A model generated the notes under the pieces. It searched no databases and was not told where the DNA came from. It was given only the letters and a program-made list of their open reading frames with translations. From Corythucha ciliata (taxonomy: Eukaryota > Arthropoda > Insecta > Hemiptera > Tingidae): a stretch of DNA of 64,000 nt. The stretch is from the NCBI GenBank assembly GCA_038030265.1, contig CM075937.1, positions 11,346,001 through 11,410,000 of the forward strand. The letters are read 5' to 3'. Numbering within the stretch: the first letter of the stretch is position 1; every line of letters begins with the position of its first letter. The position numbers and the translations under genes are program-made. Below are positions 42,440-53,345 of the stretch, one piece after another.

Positions 42440-43620
42440 TAACAAGAAATGTAATTAATTTTTATGTATCGTTAAATTATGGTTTTTTTCTCAATTTAAG
42501 CGATAAGCATTTTTTCTCAATTTTGGTAACGATTCAGCGCTTTTCCTAAATTTTGCAGTTATTATCGATGTCGTCACAATTGGGCAAAAATTAGCACTTT
42601 GTACACATTTAGCCATGAGTTAGCGCTTTTTCTCCATTTTAGCAGTGAATTACTGTTTTTATCCATTTGGGCAACGAATTAGCGATGTTTTTTCTTTTTG
42701 AGCAGTGTATTAATGGATTTATTCGCATTTAGCCTCGAATTTGTACTTTCCCTCAATTTTAGCTGTAAATTAGCGCTATTTCTCCACATTAGCAGCGAAT
42801 GGGCTATGTATTCACATAATATCAATGAATTAGCGCTTAGCCTCAATTTTAGCCCCGAATGAGCGCCACTCAATTTCACGCCACATGGCGTTGCCTCCAG
42901 AAATCGTTGATTGTGTTTTCTCAATTCTAGCTTTAAATGAGTGCTTTTGATTTAATATTCATTCTAAATAATACACCTATGTTTTCGGTCAGAAATTTTT
43001 TTTTACAACCCACCCTCAAACTTTTTCTGTGTACGTTTTAACATGTCAAGATTCGATTTCTGCAATGTCCGTCCGCCGTACGCCGTCCGGGCCATATCTT
43101 GCCCTAGGATTGCTCGAAAAAATTCGTTCTTTCACACATAGACTCCATTTGGGATCTAGTTGGTCCTAACATCTGATCAGTTTGATCAAATAACTCCCTG
43201 GCGTTTTATGCGCCAAAAGCGTGTCCAAAATGGGGGTTTTCAAAGGTTTTGAGATCATAGGGGTGTGGGGTGTCGATTTTCATGTAATTTCAAGCCGGAT
43301 TTGACTATTCATGAATAATAAACCCATGTGTAAAATTTGCAGCGTTTTTCTCAAGATTAGCCGTGAATCAGCGTCTTTTCTTAATTTTGTCCACGAATTT
43401 GGGATTTTTTAACATTAAGCCATGGATTAGTGTTTTCCCTCAATTTTAGCAGTGAATTAGCGCTTTTTCTCAATTTCAGCCATGAAATCGTGAATTGTGT
43501 TTTTAAATTTTTTGCTTTATATGAGCGCTTTTTCTCAATTTTAACCGTAAGTTAGCGCCTTTTCTTACTTTTGCCAACGAATTGACGATTTTTTCACATT
43601 TAGCCATGAATTAGCGCTTA
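42440..43620 (+). repeat. Degenerate 30-bp tandem array (family 2), two blocks
   Basis: Blocks at 42480-42960 and 43330-43620 of units like GAATTAGCGCTTTTTCTCAA then TTTTAGCCAC. The segment between them (about 42975-43325) is different, unrecognised sequence. Confidence 0.82.
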
Positions 43621-44134
43621 TCATAATTCGCTTTTCGTCGCTTTGTATGTGCCTTCCTCTAAAATTGCCCTCTATGTGTTGATTGCCCGCACATTACACA
43701 AATATTTTATCCTGTGGCTGGGCTCTCGTATCGGCATGGATTTCCGCGGATCGACTATTTCCGGAAAAATGCAATCCATACAGATATCCACCAATTCGAT
43801 TTTTGTGACTTTGCACAAAGAAACATTTCCCGAAATTCTGAGGCGGCTGTTCGGTGTAAAATTGTTAATAGTAAATAGGCCACAGGCTGTTGAACGTATC
43901 CTTCCTTATTCCTTTTGCAGGTGCAAACTAGGTCTAGTTTTGGTAGGTCAAACTAAGGTCAAAGAGGAATTGTATGTTTGCGCAATGAAGATTACCATGG
44001 GTCGATCCCTAGCCGTCATCACTCACTTTCTGAATACACTACTTTTGAAACGTGTTTAGTATGCACTATGTCTTATTCATCAGTAATAGTTGAGAAAAGT
44101 GGCTGGTCCATGTTTTCTGTCGCACTTGTGCGGG
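43621..44134 (+). other. Unrecognised open frame, 138 codons
   Basis: A frame at 43643-44059 is open for 138 codons and has no recognisable motif. Its residue composition is mixed hydrophobic with many Leu and Ile, and its start directly follows array units. I see no protein family and regard it as probably fortuitous, but it is the longest unexplained frame within the TTAA element. Confidence 0.3.
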
Positions 44135-45350
44135 TCTGGGTGTCTACAGACCTGGAAAACCAGGAGAACCGGGAATTGTCAGGGAATTTTCTAAAACTCA
44201 AAAAGTCAGGGAAATGTCAGGGAATTCCGTGAATTTATGAGAAAAGTCAGGGGAAAATGGCGAATCCACCCCTTACTCTGAAAATATTGAGTATTGCTCA
44301 ATAATGTCCTGGCTGGATGTAGGGTTAAACGTTAAAAGGGAAGGATGTGACTGTGTGAGATCGACTGGTAGCGAATTTTGAATTTTCATGGTTGTACAGG
44401 GTGAACCAGTTGAGGTTGAGCAAAAATTGATGACGTACACACAAAATGCAGTACGAATTTCTCATTATTTAGGTAGTGGCCTATCTCTTTTTGCTGTCGA
44501 GTTATGTCTTGAGGGCATTCCATTGGAATGAAAGCAAAAAACATCAACATTTTCTAAAATTAAAAGCTACGCTGTACGGTGCGCGACCAAAGCGCCGCGT
44601 TGCCGCGAAACCGACTTTTCCAAAAATCAGCTCGAATTCCTAATAGAAATCGAGGTGATTGAAAATACTGGCCGAGAAAACTGTTTTCGAATAATTACAG
44701 TGTCGCTATTGCTCTGTGGATCGTCGAGCCCAAGAGAAACGTCTCCTTTTTCTCAACTTTCCAACACGCAACATTCACAATTCAAATATCTCACTCATTC
44801 CATGAGCAAATGTGAGATGAAATGTTCGAAAAAACAACAACATGATGTGTTTTGAGCAAATAATCGATTTGATAATTGGCAAATAGTTGATTTGATCAGG
44901 TATGACGGGTATGTAAAAACATCAAATTTGCGTAAAAAAAAAACATTTAAAAAAAAATCAAACATTAACATTTAATCTATAGTCTACCGACGGTCTGCCT
45001 GGCTATGTAGCACAGCCTTTCATCCTTTAGACTAGATTACACCTGAATTTTATGTTTTTTCATACCAATGCCATTAATCGATTATTAGCTCAAAATACAT
45101 GTTTTATTTTTCGTTTCATCTCGTATTTTGCTCATAGATGGAGTGATATAGATAAATTATGAATAAATTGTAGGAAGGTTTGAGAAGATATTTTTGTGAG
45201 GTTCGACGGTCCGAAAGCTATATGAATTTGCCCCTTTCTCATTTATTTATTTATAATTATTTCGATAACCACGAACATTTTTCAGGATTCAGGGAAAAGT
45301 GGGGAATTGTCGGGGAATTTTGTTCTGGGGAAGCTATATAGACACCCTGA
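44135..45350. repeat. Repeat with GGGTGTCTA inverted ends
   Basis: TCTGGGTGTCTACA at 44135 faces TAGACACCCTGA ending at 45350. Next to each end are CCTGGAAAACC and GGGGAATTGT words that are also inverted. Another left end, CCAGGTGTCTATACAGACCG, is at 45433. A non-autonomous DNA transposon family is likely; no clear target duplication. Confidence 0.6.
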
Positions 45351-45589
45351 AAGTGAATATTGTTTGATTTGTGGTTGGAGAGGGTGATTTGCAGGTGCAT
45401 GCAGTTGCCCTCCCCTGGGTATCACTGAAAGCCAGGTGTCTATACAGACCGGAAATTTTCGGAAAACTTTCTGAAACTATAGAAAAGTCTGGAAATTTCA
45501 AGTTATTAAAAATTCCAGGGAATAATTACTTAAGGGTATAAATACGTTAAATACTTTAACATACATATATGTATACAGGGCGCGAATTT

Positions 45590-45900
45590 TGTTCTGGCGT
45601 GAAAATGCAATAAATCATTTTAAGAGCACGAATATCCATTTTTGTCACTTTTTGGGCGCGGATAGTCAGTTCAGCTATTTTTACTGAGCGAATATCATGG
45701 CGAATATCACAGCGTGGATTTCCATTTTTTCCAGTTTCAGGGCGTGAGCCAGTGTGGCGAATTAAAACGTGCAAATTATCCGTGTTGTCATTTCTAAGGC
45801 GCAAACAGACGGTCAAGTCATTTCCAGGGTGCGAATGGCCAGTTTGCCATTTTTGGTGCAACTTGTCAATGCAGCCATTTTAATGCGCGAGTCGTAAGTT
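45590..45900 (-). repeat. 30-bp tandem array (family 1), minus orientation
   Basis: About ten units that in reverse complement read AAAATGGC..AACTGAC.ATTCGCGC. Minus-strand translation gives the same ten-residue pattern as the large array at 30.6 kb. Confidence 0.8.
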
Positions 45901-46120
45901 TTTCTTTTTTAGGGCATTTTGGCCAACTTTTTTGGAGCGAAAAAAGTTTCGCCGGCGCTCTTTCCATCTGCGTTATCGACCGGAGCGTGATGGCCTCTCT
46001 AGCGGATTCCACTAGAACTTGTTTAAATTTAGGTGCCGATTCGCCCCTAAATTTCGGCGAGTTGGAGCATCCGATTGATTTCGGGTAAGCGTATATCAAT
46101 TCAAGAAGATGTTTTGCAGT

Positions 46121-46218
46121 GACGAGAGATCTTTGTTTTTTGATAAACTCAAAATTGAAAAAATTAAAAATTTAAATTTTTCAAAAAAAAAATTTCAAAA
46201 AAAGAAGATCTCTCGTCA
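46121..46218. repeat. Short hairpin with AT-rich loop
   Basis: GACGAGAGATCT at 46121 is exactly inverted at 46207-46218; the loop is A/T-rich and itself partly self-complementary. Confidence 0.7.
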
Positions 46219-46327
46219 TTAGTACTAGTCTTCATAAGAATATAGAAAAAAGAATGGCCGAAAAATTCCCAAAACTGACTGAGAAAAATGCGGGCCAATT
46301 TTCAAGCATCCTGAAACCCCCCCTTAA

Positions 46328-46900
46328 TGCAATTACTACAAATAACGGTACAGTGATTTTTAAACAAAATAAGGTCCAGGGGGCCTATTCTCTAACAACA
46401 AGCAATATTTTTTTCGCCAGCCATGTGTTTATTTCATTCATTTGTTTGAAGAAAATCAATGAAATAAACATATGAATTCGAAAAAGCTATTGCTTCGGAG
46501 TTAGAGAATAAGCCCCTTGGTATTCCAAAATGAACGACTGATTCTCACGGGGAATAAAAACCCTAACGGACTTTTTGAAGTTAATTTCGCTCCTGGCTCA
46601 GCCTTGCTGACATCGCAGTATGATGCGTACGTCCCGTGGCATAGAAAACTCGGCCACCTTGGCGTGAAATATTTAAAACATCTCAATACGCTGTCGAATG
46701 GGATGCAATCAAAACCAACAGCAATAAAAAACTTCACCTGCGAAGTGTGCTTAAAGGCAAAGGCAACTCGTAAAACTTCCGGATTCAATCCTTCACGAGC
46801 TTTCCAACCACTCGAACTACTTTATACAGACGTCGTTGGTCCTATCGATCCTCCGACGTGGAACAACTGCCGATACTTCGTCGTAGAGATGGATGATTAA
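46328..46900 (+). pseudogene. Copia 2 protease end, pre-integrase and start of integrase
   Basis: Resumes after the TTAA element with NAITTNNGTVIFKQNK, interrupted by a hairpin MITE (46380-46516), then NERLILTGNKNPNGLFEV, the pre-integrase WHRKLGHLGVKYLKHL and CEVCLKAKATRK (the HHCC finger), and LLYTDVVGPIDPP with the first catalytic Asp. A stop after EMDD and a frame change precede the next part. Confidence 0.9.
46380..46516. mobile_element. 137-bp hairpin MITE in Copia 2
   Basis: Arms of about 60 bases: GGGGCCTATTCTCTAAC at the left is inverted as GTTAGAGAATAAGCCCC at the right, continuing inward with AGCAAT and TTTATTTCA. Copia homology is on both sides (KQNKVQ and VFQNERL), so it is a precise later insertion. 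Direct target repeats are too short to call. Confidence 0.85.
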
Positions 46901-47015
46901 TACTCATTTTTCAGCTACTTTCCTTTTGGGTGGACGAGATGAAGTCAAAACAGCTGTTGTCAATTATATTAATCAAATCGAGAACCACTGGTCAAAAAAA
47001 GTTTAAAAAATCCGA

Positions 47016-48190
47016 TTGGACAACGCTGGCGAATATGTTTCCCGCGAATTCCGGAAATTCTGCGAGTTAAAAGGAACACAGTTGGAATACGCACCGCCTC
47101 GAACGCCTCAGCTAAACGCTCATGCCGAGCGCCTCGGACGCACGCTAATGAAAAAAACTAGAGCGTTATTATTTGATTCAACTTTAGAAAAAAATATGTG
47201 GAGTGAAGCACTTCTGACGGCGACCTATCTATTAAACAGAAGTCCGTCAAAAGCTGTAACGTTAACTCCCGCTGAAATGTGGTATAAAAAGCGGCCGGAC
47301 CTGTCCAGACTTCAAATTTTCGGAACTAAAGTGTATGCAAAAATTCACAACACCCGAAAACTAGACGCTAAAGCTAAAAAGTTTGTTTTCATTGGTTACA
47401 CAAGTAACGCCTACAGACTATGGGACCCCGAAAAACATAAAATAATTGTCTCTCGTGATGTTTACATCTGCGAAGAAAAGAAAAGTAACCTTCAAACCGA
47501 AATTAAAACACTCAATTTTGACTCTGAGGGTGATAGTGATACTGATGAATATCACAGCTCAACAAATTCTGACACCCCAGAGCAAAACAGATTTGATCAA
47601 GAAGAAATTATCCAAGAATTATTTGAAAATCCAGACACGCAAGTCGCAAATCATCCCGAATCACCTGCCAGAAATGCCAGTCCAGATGCATCAACTGGTA
47701 TAGTCGAAGAAAGAACTGAAAGAGTAATAAGACCGAGACAACTCCCAAAAAGATTAGAAGATTATGATCTCAGTTCAATCGATGACGAAGAAGAAGAAAA
47801 CGGTCTATTGTCATTTGAACAAGCGATCTCTTGTGATGAAAAACAAAAATGGCTCGAAGCGATTGAAGAAGAAAAGAAATCTCTTAAAACCAACAAAACA
47901 TGGGTTTTCGTAGACAAAAGGGAGGCAACCGGCAAAAAGATCCTAACCAATCGATGGGTGTTCACTAAAAAGCATGACGGGAAATATAAAGCTAGGCTTG
48001 TTGTCAGAGGTTGTGAACAAAGTTTTGGCGAAGACTATAATGAAACCTACAGCCCAGTCTCTACGACTGCTACTAGCCGTGGCTCTCAAAAAAGGGTTTA
48101 AATTCAAAACTTTTGATGTTAAAACTGCATTTCTCTATGGGAGTCTAACCGAAGAAATTTACATGAGAGTTCCAAAAGGCTACCTACTTA
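47016..48190 (+). pseudogene. Copia 2 integrase core, linker and start of reverse transcriptase
   Basis: A 361-codon frame preceded by the second catalytic Asp motif RLDNAGEYVS (about 47005). It has the Glu in TPQLNAHAERLGRTLMKK, WSEALLTATYLLNRSPSK, the HTRKLDAKAK-like KFVFIGY and RLWDPEKHKIIVSRDV blocks, then an acidic linker (SIDDEEEEN) and the RT opening RWVFTKKHDGKYKARLVVRG, YNETYSPV. After a frameshift near 48070 it goes on with FDVKTAFLYGSLTEEIYMR up to PKGY, where NL6 is inserted. One of the best preserved frames in the window; the three integrase acids are present. Confidence 0.93.
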
Positions 48191-50071
48191 TTATTGTCAG
48201 AACATGACATTTTTTGTATAGTAAGTCTAAGTTCTTCCTTGCACCCGTGGAGCCGGTTGAGATTAATAAGTATATAAAAGAGTTAAAGAATTTTTCATCT
48301 TATAATATGGGGAACATAACTAATTTAGTGTTAAAGAAAGTAGCAGAATTCATAATGTTTCCCCTGGCGTATATTTTCAATTTGGTACTTTGCACAGGTC
48401 ATTACCCTGCATTTTTCAAAAACGCTTTGGTGATTCCTTTGTTTAAGGGTGGTGACCGTACCAGTATGAATGATTTCCGCCCTATAGCCCTCACGTTAGG
48501 GCTGAGCAAGGTTCTTGAAAAGTGCATCAAGAAGAGGCTTGTATCATACTTGGAGAAAAATAGAGTGCTTTCCAAAAATCAATTTGGTTTCCGGAAGGGT
48601 CTTGGATCCCAGCATGCCTTGTACGAACTGCACAGTACTATTTCGGAAAAGCTTGATGAAGGTTTCAATGTCGTTGGAGTCTTCCTAGACATTCGCAAAG
48701 CCTTTGACACTGTGCACCACGGTATTCTTGTGGACAAATTGATGAGTGCGAGGTGTAGCCCTAGACCTATTCAAGTCTTATCTCTCAGGCCGAACTCAAA
48801 GGACGAGAATTGGTGATATTATCAGTGAGTCAGCGTCGATTTGTCAGGGTGTGCCCCAGGGTACGGTGCTTGGCCCGGTTCTGTTTCTTGTGTACATTAA
48901 CGAATTATTAGACATGGATATTATCTGGAAGGGTTTTTGGCTTTGCTGACGACACGGCTGTTGTTCATTGGGATAAAAATATTAGGAATTTAGTCTCGAG
49001 AATTAATAATGACCTATTTGCAATGAAATGTTGGTTTTCTAGAAATTTAGTTTGTGTAAATGTTTCGAAAACGTCAGTTGTACGTTTCTCTATAGTCCCT
49101 AGTAAGTTGCCTAATGATGAACTTCGAATACGATTTCATAATTTCTCCTGTAATCAACTAGAATCTTCATGTAATTGTAAGTTATTGCCCTTGGCAGAAA
49201 ATTGTAAGTACTTAGGCGTAACATTCGACGCCAACTTCAAATTTAAGGCTCATGTAATGAATCTGTATAGGAAAATGCGAAGACTGTTTTATCCTTTTAA
49301 AATGTTGAGTAAGGTGCTCCCTGATTGTTATCGTAGAGTAATCTATCTTGGACTTGCCGAATCTCTATTCAGTTACGGTCTGATCGCATGGGGTAGTGCT
49401 TGTAAAAGTAATTTGAAACCTCTCCAAACGCTTCAAAATGAGCTATTGAAAGTCTTGTATGGAAAACCCTATTTGTACTCTACAGCTAGGTTGTATAAGG
49501 AGCTTAATTTCTTGAATATTAAACAAATTTTCCTGTTGCAAGCCTGCCTTCACGTGTATAAAATCGGAATTAAAACGGAGCACAAGTGCCTTGCGCCGTC
49601 TTTAAGAACTGCTAGTAGATCAAATATCCGTGTTCCCAAAGTGAAGTCCGAGTTCTTTAAAAGAAACCCTTATAACCAGGTCATTAGTTTTCTTTATGAC
49701 AATAATATTAACTTAAATAATTTAAAGACCACTCGAGCTTTAAAATCTACATTATTAAATACCTTTAAGTCTGTTACTAAGTTCTAGTCTGTTTGAAACT
49801 GGTCTGTTTGCTTATTTAATATATTAGTTTATAATTAATTATCCTTCATTGTCAAATATCAAGCGCATGCACATAAGCATAGCATATTACCATGTGAGTT
49901 TTGTTGTTTTTTCCTATTTTGCTTTATTATTTTTTGTTGTTGTTGAGTTGAGTGTGAGACTCGGCCTAATTTCACAAGTTTCGTTTGAACTTATCATTAG
50001 GCCAGCTTGAAATCCTTTTTGGTGTACCTGTACTAATGTTAATTTGCAAAGCTAAACAAATAAATAAATAA
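48184..50071 (+). mobile_element. Non-LTR retrotransposon NL6 (Jockey/CR1-like), 5' truncated, in Copia 2
   Basis: A reverse transcriptase and C-terminal tail (to 49787), a 3' UTR of about 270 bases and an (AAAT)n tail at 50056-50071. The endonuclease and ORF1 are lost. It interrupts Copia 2 after the RT block ending PKGY. Only two frameshifts, so this is a relatively young copy. Confidence 0.9.
48214..49787 (+). pseudogene. NL6 reverse transcriptase and C-terminus
   Basis: Blocks: FRPIALTLGLSKVLEKCI, FGFRKGLGSQHALYE, VFLDIRKAFDTVHH with the first Asp, then, after a frameshift near 48745, RGVALDLFKSYLSGR and GVPQGTVLGPVLFLVYINE. A second frameshift near 48935 leads to FGFADDTAVVHW, where both catalytic Asp are present, and a 254-codon frame (49023-49787) covering the thumb (CKYLGVTFDANFKFKAHV) and tail (SYGLIAWGSACKSNLKPLQ). 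No RNase H. Stop at 49785. Confidence 0.93.
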
Positions 50072-50085
50072 GTTCCCTAGTTGTA

Positions 50086-50263
50086 AGGCCCCGTTCACAA
50101 ACTGCCTGTCAACCCGTGGACGTGCGTCTGTGGAAGTTTCAGCCTGTGGAAATGTGGAGCCTGTGAAACCTATGAAAATACTTTATTTTTCTAGGGAATA
50201 GATTGGTTTTTTTGCATGGACTCCACAGACGCTTGGCACATGCAGAACTTATGAACGTGGTCT
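50086..50263. repeat. Imperfect hairpin (small MITE)
   Basis: GTTCACAAACTGC...GCGTCTGTGGA at the left is mirrored by TCCACAGACGC...CATGCAGAACTTATGAAC at the right with several mismatches; arms about 45 bases. Confidence 0.6.
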
Positions 50264-50328
50264 AATAAATATTTTTTTAAGTTACTGCAGCTCATTTCAC
50301 TAAAATTGAATTTAAAAATAGTAATTGT

Positions 50329-52284
50329 ACAGGGTGGAAGGAGATAAGTGCGACAAAAAAAAATTGGGTGAAAATAGACCTCATTTGCGACCGAAATCAC
50401 CCTATACCATGTCCGAAAATCAAAACCCTTCGAGATATGATTTTTCTAACGCTTTCTCATGGCTTACTTACATCACTTTTTTCAACTAAATGCTAGAAAA
50501 TTGCTTTCAATTTGCATTTTTGCAACTTTTGGTGATAGATTCGGAAAGAACACACTATTTCCTGTCAGGATTATCCATTTGCGGTGGATATTAACCATTT
50601 TATGTGGCCTCAAATGCGGCTTAAAGTCGTGCAAATCGGGGATTTTTTTCTCAAAACCACAAATCACTAAACTTGTTCAAATTTTTCAGTCAAAACAAGC
50701 GATTTTGAAGAGAGAAATCATTATTTTTTCCAAGAAATCGTCGTTTCTGATGAAAAATTACCAGAAAACTAAGAAAACGCTTATGACTATTTTTCAAAAG
50801 GACACTTTGAAGATGTTTTTCTGAATCACGGGTTGTCCGTACACTCATAGCGTTTTCCTTTTGCCATTTCAAAAGTGCTCTGGGGCCGCTCTTGTGACGT
50901 CACAAGCCCGCTCGGATCGAACCAAAATCTGGCTAAGAGTGGATTGAAACGGAACGACTTTTAACATGTGGAAGTGGAAGAGAGCGCTCTTTAATAACAA
51001 CCTTCCTCCTCATGACTGTTTTGTAGTTTTTGTGTTTGTATTGAATGGAAGTACATATTTATTTACGTGCATGAGCTGAGCACTTGTATATTTTTGTGTG
51101 GAGTGCTTGTGGTTAGCGAGAATGTACTTATTAGCATGACTGTGAACAAATCGGGTGCATCCCTTCGTGAGTTCAATGCCCAATTCTATTGATAATGTTC
51201 TTCCAGGAACATAATTAATATCTAATAACAACAAGTTGCGAAAATTTAGAAATTCTCGGCCAGCAAACACGCTTTGTGGCGACAGGAAAAATGAAGGAAT
51301 GGGCTTTGGGGAAAATATGTAATACATAAAGATGAATAACTGCATTAATGTAGAGAATCCGGATGAACCGTTTTGTAACGATTGGAACACTGGTACTAGG
51401 TTTTTGTTATTCCGTCTTCTCCTTATTGATTTATGCTGCAATAATAGCCCACGTAGTCTTCTTATTTTCATATTTTTCGTCGGACGAGCTTGACTCTAGA
51501 CTAGAGTTATCCATACATTTCAAAATGAGCCTAGTGGCTTCATCTGACCACCTCTGGATCTGTTGAGTAATCGACGATAATGGTACCTACGAATAACAGA
51601 ACTTGAATGATTGTTAAACCGCTTTCGTTCAACAAATCGTTGGCTTCATCCGCGAAGGAAATCAAAATACGAACTCAAATCAAAACTATGCTTATCACAA
51701 TGAACCTTCCAAGAGAGGTTTACCGCTCCGTCGATTTTGACGGAGCAGTTGAAGTTGCTCTAGCTCTGATCCGCGGAGGAGCGTAGGGATAAGTGGAACG
51801 AATAAAAAGTCGCTCTGCTGAGGATCAATTGGCAAATGGAACCTTCAAACTCTTATCAGATCAGACCTGGAGCAGCCCCAGCTCTACTTTTTAAGCTAAT
51901 GGAAAACGCTATCAGATTTAGTGTGGACAAACGGGGACTGACTTTTTTCGAAAAAAAAAAAAAAAAATAAAATCCCCGATTCGCACGACTTTGATTCGCA
52001 TTAAAGGGTACATAACATAGATATCGTCTGTCGAAAATGGCTAATCCTGACAGAAAATAGTGTGCTCTTTCCGAATCCATCACCAAAAGTTGTAAAAATT
52101 CAAATTGAATGCGAGTTTCTCGCCGTTAGTTAAAAAAAAAATTATGTAAGCCTAAAAATCGTTCAAAAAATCATATCTCGAAGGGTTTTGATTTTCGGAC
52201 CATGGTGTGTATGGTGATTTCGGTCGCAAATGAAGTCTACTTTCATGCACAAATTTGTCCGTGCTTGATTCGGAACATCCTGCA
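50329..52284. mobile_element. 2-kb DNA element with ~330-bp terminal inverted repeats
   Basis: The outer ~130 bases at each side match as reverse complements around TTTGCGACCGAAATCACC and AAAACCCTTCGAGATATGAT, and the match continues inward through ACTTTTGGTGATRGATTCGG to AAATCGGGGATTTT at about 50650 and 51970. Ends are ACAGGGTGG on the left and, inverted, GCAGGATGTTCCG on the right. The 1.3-kb middle holds a 153-codon minus frame (51010-51471) without known motifs. Copia 2 resumes about 150 bases beyond its right end. Confidence 0.82.
51010..51471 (-). other. Unrecognised frame inside the long-TIR element
   Basis: 153 codons with a basic start (MKIRRLRGLLLQHKSIRRRR) followed by hydrophobic and Tyr/His-rich stretches. 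No DDE, zinc finger or other transposase feature is visible. It could be a remnant of the element's own gene or chance. Confidence 0.3.
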
Positions 52285-52427
52285 TAAAAATGGTCAAGAG
52301 CCGAGACGAGTCGACAGTGTCCGAATTCCGATCACGTATTCCTAGGTGTTTAAAACGCATCTACTGTATACATAAGTTCCTAAAATGAAACAAAGTGATA
52401 ATTACAAATGTTTAACAAATTTGAGAG

Positions 52428-53345
52428 CAGAAGCCCCCCGAGAAAAAGTTAAAAACCTACGCCCTTTCATGAAAGCTTGTTCGTAATTGAATGAAGTAAG
52501 AATTGCAGACGAGGCATCTATCGGGATCGATTTTCCAAAAATGCTTCAGGACCGTGTCTTATCAAATGCGACGCGACTAGTAATCCATATGACTTTGCTC
52601 ACAACGATCGAATTCTAGCGTCTATGAAAAAAGAATTTCAAATAACAGTATTTGACAACCCAAAAAAATTTGTTGGCTTCGAAATCACAACACAACCGAC
52701 GGCTGTGAAAATTTCACAATCTGATTATACTGTAAAGCTACTAGAAAAATATCACATGACTGAATGTAATCCAGTAAACACACCAATTTTGCTAACAAAC
52801 CAGGAACCAGAAGAGACTTTAAAAACAGGAAAATTCGAATTTCCTTTCCGCGAAATGGTTGGTAGTCTTCTATACATATCGTCCAAAACCAGACCAGACC
52901 TTGCTTATTCTGTCGGATTAAGTAGCCGACACCTGGATAAACCAACTATAACGGATTTTTCCAACGTGAAAAGAACACTGAGGTATCTCAAAAACACTAA
53001 AAAGGACGGAATATCGTATTTTAAGAACTCGTCCAATGAACTAATAGCGTACTGTGACAGTGACTTTGCTGGAGACACAGAAACTCGTCGTAGTACTTCC
53101 GCCTACGTTATTTTCTACGCTGATGGACCTATTAGCTGGAGAAGTCGAAAACAGCCAATAGTATCCTCCAGTAGCACCGAAGCAGAGTTCATCTCTGCCG
53201 CTGAATGCTGTCGAGAATTACTTTTCCTCAGGAGCTTACTCTTCGAACTCACCGGCGAAGACGTTCAATAACTCTATTCATCGACAACAAGTCGACAATC
53301 GAACTAATTAAAAAAGGAAAAATGAACTCTCGCAGTAAGCAAATC
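52428..53345 (+). pseudogene. Copia 2 reverse transcriptase end and RNase H
   Basis: Decayed text before 52600 (EAPREKVKNLRPFMKA, then FAHNDRILASM) matches the region around the Copia catalytic box, but the YVDD itself is missing. From 52624 the frame is clean for 215 codons: VGFEITTQPTAVKISQSDY, CNPVNTPI, MVGSLLYISSKTRPDLAYSV, and the RNase H YCDSDFAGDTETRRSTSAYV with its Asp, ISWRSRKQPIVSSSSTEAEF and ECCRELLFLRSLL. A frameshift near 53270 leads to LFIDNKSTIELIKKG, and homology ends near SKQID (53345). Confidence 0.92.

Larger units (their letters stand above)
40835..46323. mobile_element. 5.5-kb TTAA-flanked TIR element inserted in Copia 2
   Basis: Perfect 13-base inverted ends, GGGGGGGTTTCAG at 40835 and its reverse complement ending at 46323, each bordered by TTAA (40831-40834 and 46324-46327). 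Removing the element and one TTAA restores the Copia reading frame. TTAA duplication is the habit of piggyBac and Sola3; no transposase is visible inside, so this is a non-autonomous carrier. Contents: a 403-bp hAT-type MITE, 30-bp arrays, hairpins and two copies of a GGGTGTCTA-ended repeat. Confidence 0.85.
39666..53345 (+). mobile_element. Copia 2 retrotransposon, split by at least four insertions
   Basis: Continuous Copia homology can be followed through gag (39737-40600), protease (40600-40834), pre-integrase and integrase (46328-47700), the first part of RT (47700-48183), then the rest of RT and RNase H (about 52430-53345). The gaps are exactly the TTAA element, a hairpin MITE, NL6 and the long-TIR element. 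A 67-bp LTR piece at 59365 may be its other end. Confidence 0.85.

Noticed and set aside
43643..44059. 138-codon frame as a cargo gene of the TTAA element
   Set aside because: No motif, no homologous frame nearby and biased composition; listed only as unrecognised.
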